Below the pieces are notes generated by a model, which worked only from the letters and a program-made list of their open reading frames with translations, was not told the origin of the DNA and did not search any database. The translations under genes and the position numbers were made by a program. A stretch of DNA of 64,000 nucleotides from Euryodendron excelsum. Lineage: Eukaryota; Streptophyta; Magnoliopsida; Ericales; Pentaphylacaceae. Shown in pieces: positions 61,056 through 64,000 of the stretch; the first letter of the stretch is position 1, and the number at the start of each line of letters is the position of its first letter. The stretch spans positions 20,412,501 to 20,476,500 of the forward strand of contig CM065389.1 in NCBI GenBank assembly GCA_033060915.1, written 5' to 3'.

Positions 61056-61923
61056 ATGAAGTACTACTCAGATTTCGGTAAAGTCCATTTGCGTGTCCAG
61101 CAAAGTGCTGCCTAATTTTCGATGACTATTTCAGGCGACTTATGACTATTCAGTTAGTCTTTTTTGATCAATTTTATCTTCACTTTCAGACTTAGAAATT
61201 TTGTATGAATTTCTATCCAAGTTCGTGTTTTTAGATTAATTTCTGTATATGCTGTGTGGTGAATTTCTATGAAAATTCAACTACTCTGTTCTGTGTTGTT
61301 GTATTGAATTTCAACGTTGAAATTCTACAAAATTGTAGTATTTTTTTAGTGTAGAAAATACTATCTTTTGTTATCATGCCATATTGATTTTTTCAGAAAT
61401 AGTGTAGGTAGAAGCATGAAATTTACTGTCATGATTCTGTATTGAATTAGACAAAAATTTCATTCTATTTTCCTTTATACATATTACATTCATACTGTAC
61501 ATTGAGAGAGTAGAAACTAACGTTTGATTTGCTTGGACCTAAATATTGTAGTGCTCCTTAGTCAGTGTCTTGATCATTTTGTCCCGGAGATGGATGCCCG
61601 TTAATCCCATAAGCACCTGTGTGTAGTGGGGGGGGGGGGAGAATTTGTCTTAAAGAAAGAGTGTGAAACACTCAACTTGATAGCCTTTCTTTGCATATTT
61701 CTTGCATTTTTGCATATGAATTATCAAGTATGTCATGTCACATTATTTCACACACTTTATTTAATATTGCTAATTTCACTTTATTATATTAGAGACATTA
61801 TACAATATTTTTCTAACAATTTTAAGACAAATTATGTTTCTTCTTGTATGTGTTTTCCATATGTAGTAATATTGGTTTGGTGAGGATGAGTAAGAAAATC
61901 TTGCACAACCAACAGATCGTCCC

Positions 61924-62265
61924 GTGTTACACACGATGTATCATCTTAATGGCCCACAGGACATTGGTCTTCCTGGGCTAGTAGCGCTGCTTATTCCGCT
62001 GGAGCCGGTGATTGGACTGAATGAGGCAGGACTTAATCGTTATTGGAACTACTACGGGAAGATTCGATACACCGCTCACAAGAGCGTTCCGTACCTAGCT
62101 TACTTTCAGAGGTTGAGGCTTCTAGTACAACCCAAGGGTTCTCATGATGTGGACTCTCCTTATTGGCCAAACACCCTTAAGCGTGCACAGAAGAGGACGC
62201 GTGATCCCGTGTTAATAGTGATTGAGAAATCCTCTTCTGGAGGATCGTCTGGTCTTTACTAGTTT
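61924..62265 (+). CDS. Unidentified ORF, about 110 codons
   Basis: An open frame from GTG 61924 (first ATG 61936) to the stop at 62263. It has protein-like composition: MYHLNGPQDIGLPGLVALL, a Tyr/Trp-rich middle (RYWNYYGKIRYTAH), YFQRLRLLVQP, then SPYWPNTLKRAQKRTRDPV and a Ser/Gly tail. The frame upstream stays readable for about 15 codons back to a TAA at about 61891, so it may be a last exon or a decayed internal exon. It is GC-richer than the flanks. I do not recognise the family; transposon-derived coding sequence is plausible because only TEs surround it. Function unknown. Confidence 0.35.
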
Positions 62266-63446
62266 CTTGTTATGTTTTAGTATAGTTAATTTGGTTAGTA
62301 TGATAACTTGTTTAGTTGCTAACGTTGGAACACTTTTAATGACCATATATGTATCTATTTATATATATGTTTGTGATGGTAATGACATATCTAACTATTA
62401 TGTTAATTGTCATATGTTGATTGTATTTTATAGTATTATTTAAAATATAATAAAATTAAGAAGGTATCACCAAAGAGTACACTTACAGTTATTCACGCAC
62501 CTATTGGTATTACCGGAAAAGTATAGTTAAAGTAATCAACGCATATGTTATAATGTTCAAACGAGTTTGAGAACGAAGGTAGTCAACTAGTAAAAGGTAT
62601 TGGACATGGTGATGATGTAACTTTAGTAGCTTAACGTCTAGATTCGCCTGTTTATAAACACCTAGTTGCTTCAGTAACTTGATTGTTGGCAAGATGAGAT
62701 CCAACTCTTAATTGAGATGATGTGTACTACTTTGTTAAATTCTAGATAATCCAAGAAATGTGGAGGGAAGTTTTGTTTTCTCTAACACATGTTCTCATTA
62801 GGACACTCCACAAAACACTGTGTTAACACCAATAGAATTATAAATCGGGTTATCTGTAATCTAAGTTATGAATGGGGTGAGTGTTTATTCCATAGTCCGC
62901 TTGAACACAATTGTGCATGTGAATGCCTTGGTAGATGATAATCCGGCTGATACTCTAAAATCATCCGTAAGAGTATTTCCTAAATCTAGAAGTGGGACAT
63001 TTTTTTGGAATGGACTTCTGTGTGCATATGCTTTTCATTCTAAGAGTCTTGAAGATTTTATGAGTAAGCAAAAGATCCAAGACTTTAAGTCTATAGTTGG
63101 AAGGAAGAATAGTTCTAGATAAATAAAAAACAGAGTGACTGATTTGAATGACTCTAACTTTCAAAGTTAGAGGTGAAGCCTTAAGGAGAAAAGGAACTAA
63201 TAGCAGTCTCGATAACTTTAGTAAGGTAAAGAGATGTATAAAGTTCCGTTATACCTGAAGCATAATAATGGTTTACATGGAGGTAAAACTAATTAGGTAA
63301 TAGATGATATGCTTGATGGATCCAAGAACAAGGTTATCTAAATGGTTCAATGAGTAGTGTCTAAACTCAAATACTTAATAGTTATGCGACGAGATCTAGT
63401 ATTGGTGGTTCCGACTTTATGATATGAGTTCACGAAAGTTGCATGG
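62266..63446. other. Decayed sequence, possibly retrotransposon-derived
   Basis: A moderate-complexity + strand frame at 62868-63122 (VNALVDDNPADTLKSSVRV...) has no recognised motif. No paired ends were found. It runs directly into the third copy of the long LTR. Confidence 0.3.
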
Positions 63447-64000
63447 TGTAAGCACCCCATTTTTGTCCGTTCGGCAGTCTCTAGTCCATCCAGACTTGTA
63501 TTCAAGTCAATATGGACGTATTCCAATGTAAATCAACTTTTCAAGTATAATCCCATTAAAAAATCGTTTCGTGGGCCTAGAGGTAAAATGACCAAAATGC
63601 CATTGGGGGCATTGTTTGGTGCAATTCCAATAGGCACGTCTTTTTAAGGACTGTAAGTCTCCTTTCTAATTTAATTTTTAATTTTAATTTCAATTAAATT
63701 TGGCACACCTTTCAAGAAAATTGATTCCTCGAGGTGGTAAGACCATCCAATCCAGCACGTTTCCTAGTGAACTCTACAGAACTGTAACTTCCTTCAAACC
63801 CGTCGATCGAGACGAGACCGCAAGTCTCCGAGATGGTAGAACGGTCCATCTTTGGCGCCTGCCAATGCAAAAATGTCTGTTTCGGCAAGCCTTCCGAAAA
63901 AGTTAATTCCTCAAGCGCTAATTCCATCTAGCAGCTTCACGAGATCAGGCAGTCTCGGGAATGATCGCGAACTATCAGAGTAGCGGAAGTACTCGTAAAC
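63447..64000 (+). mobile_element. Third copy of the Tat/Ogre-like LTR, cut by the window end
   Basis: It begins TGTAAGCACCCCATTTTTG followed by CGTTCGGCAGTCT, matching the start of LTR A at 42744 (TGTAAGCATCCC...CGCTCGGCAGTCT). It continues through the CAAAATGCC(A/C)TT, GGCACGTCT and GTAGCGGAA(G/A)TACTC motifs in the same order. Only the first 554 bases are in the window, so solo LTR and full element cannot be told apart. Confidence 0.85.

Overview
This is a stretch of nuclear DNA from a eudicot plant. It is AT-rich and dominated by transposable elements. Its genes have spliceosomal introns (mostly GT-AG), CT-rich 5' leaders and plant-type proteins. No rRNA, functional tRNA, organelle or bacterial gene was seen. 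The species cannot be told from the sequence alone.

Three host genes are well supported, all on the + strand. UFM1, the ubiquitin-fold modifier, has four coding exons (5827-11273) and long introns holding a Harbinger-type MITE, tandem repeats and a GA microsatellite. A plant O-fucosyltransferase-like protein (GT106/DUF246) has ten coding exons that sum to 589 residues in one frame (25002-33624). It has a very likely GC-AG intron and a young SINE in intron 1. A single-exon C2-domain protein of the SRC2 type lies at 37508-38032. The three act in separate pathways (ufmylation, Golgi glycosylation, membrane/stress signalling) and nothing suggests they work together.

Layout: 1-188 is a copia pol fragment (minus). 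190-3345 is a dead Mutator (MULE) transposase split by a copia-type solo LTR with a perfect CCTAC duplication. 3648-4580 is a two-copy tandem duplication, followed by a GRF zinc-finger gene fragment (4756-5084, minus). 5827-11273 is UFM1. 11274-24990 is intergenic, with a roughly 1-kb duplication, a hAT-like element, a 2.1-kb solo LTR (TSD ATTTT), a LINE tail and a small MITE. 25002-33624 is the O-fucosyltransferase gene. 34795-36385 is a Mutator-like non-autonomous element with a 9-bp TSD. 37508-38032 is the C2 gene. 40045-40562 is a long-TIR element.

The most striking structure is 40806-57159. It is an old Athila-like Ty3/gypsy element whose two ~1.47-kb LTRs are flanked by CAACT. Its interior was hit twice by the same second LTR family. 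The two solo LTRs of 4.6 and 4.9 kb lie in opposite orientation, each with its own target-site duplication, and together form a giant inverted repeat around a 0.5-kb remnant of the host element. A third copy of that LTR begins at 63447 and runs off the window. The rest of 57165-63446 holds a hAT-like element, a compound CG/CA/TA repeat and an unidentified 112-codon ORF. I did not find a plainly new biological system. The nested, convergent LTR structure is the best candidate for something functionally interesting, as a possible source of double-stranded RNA.
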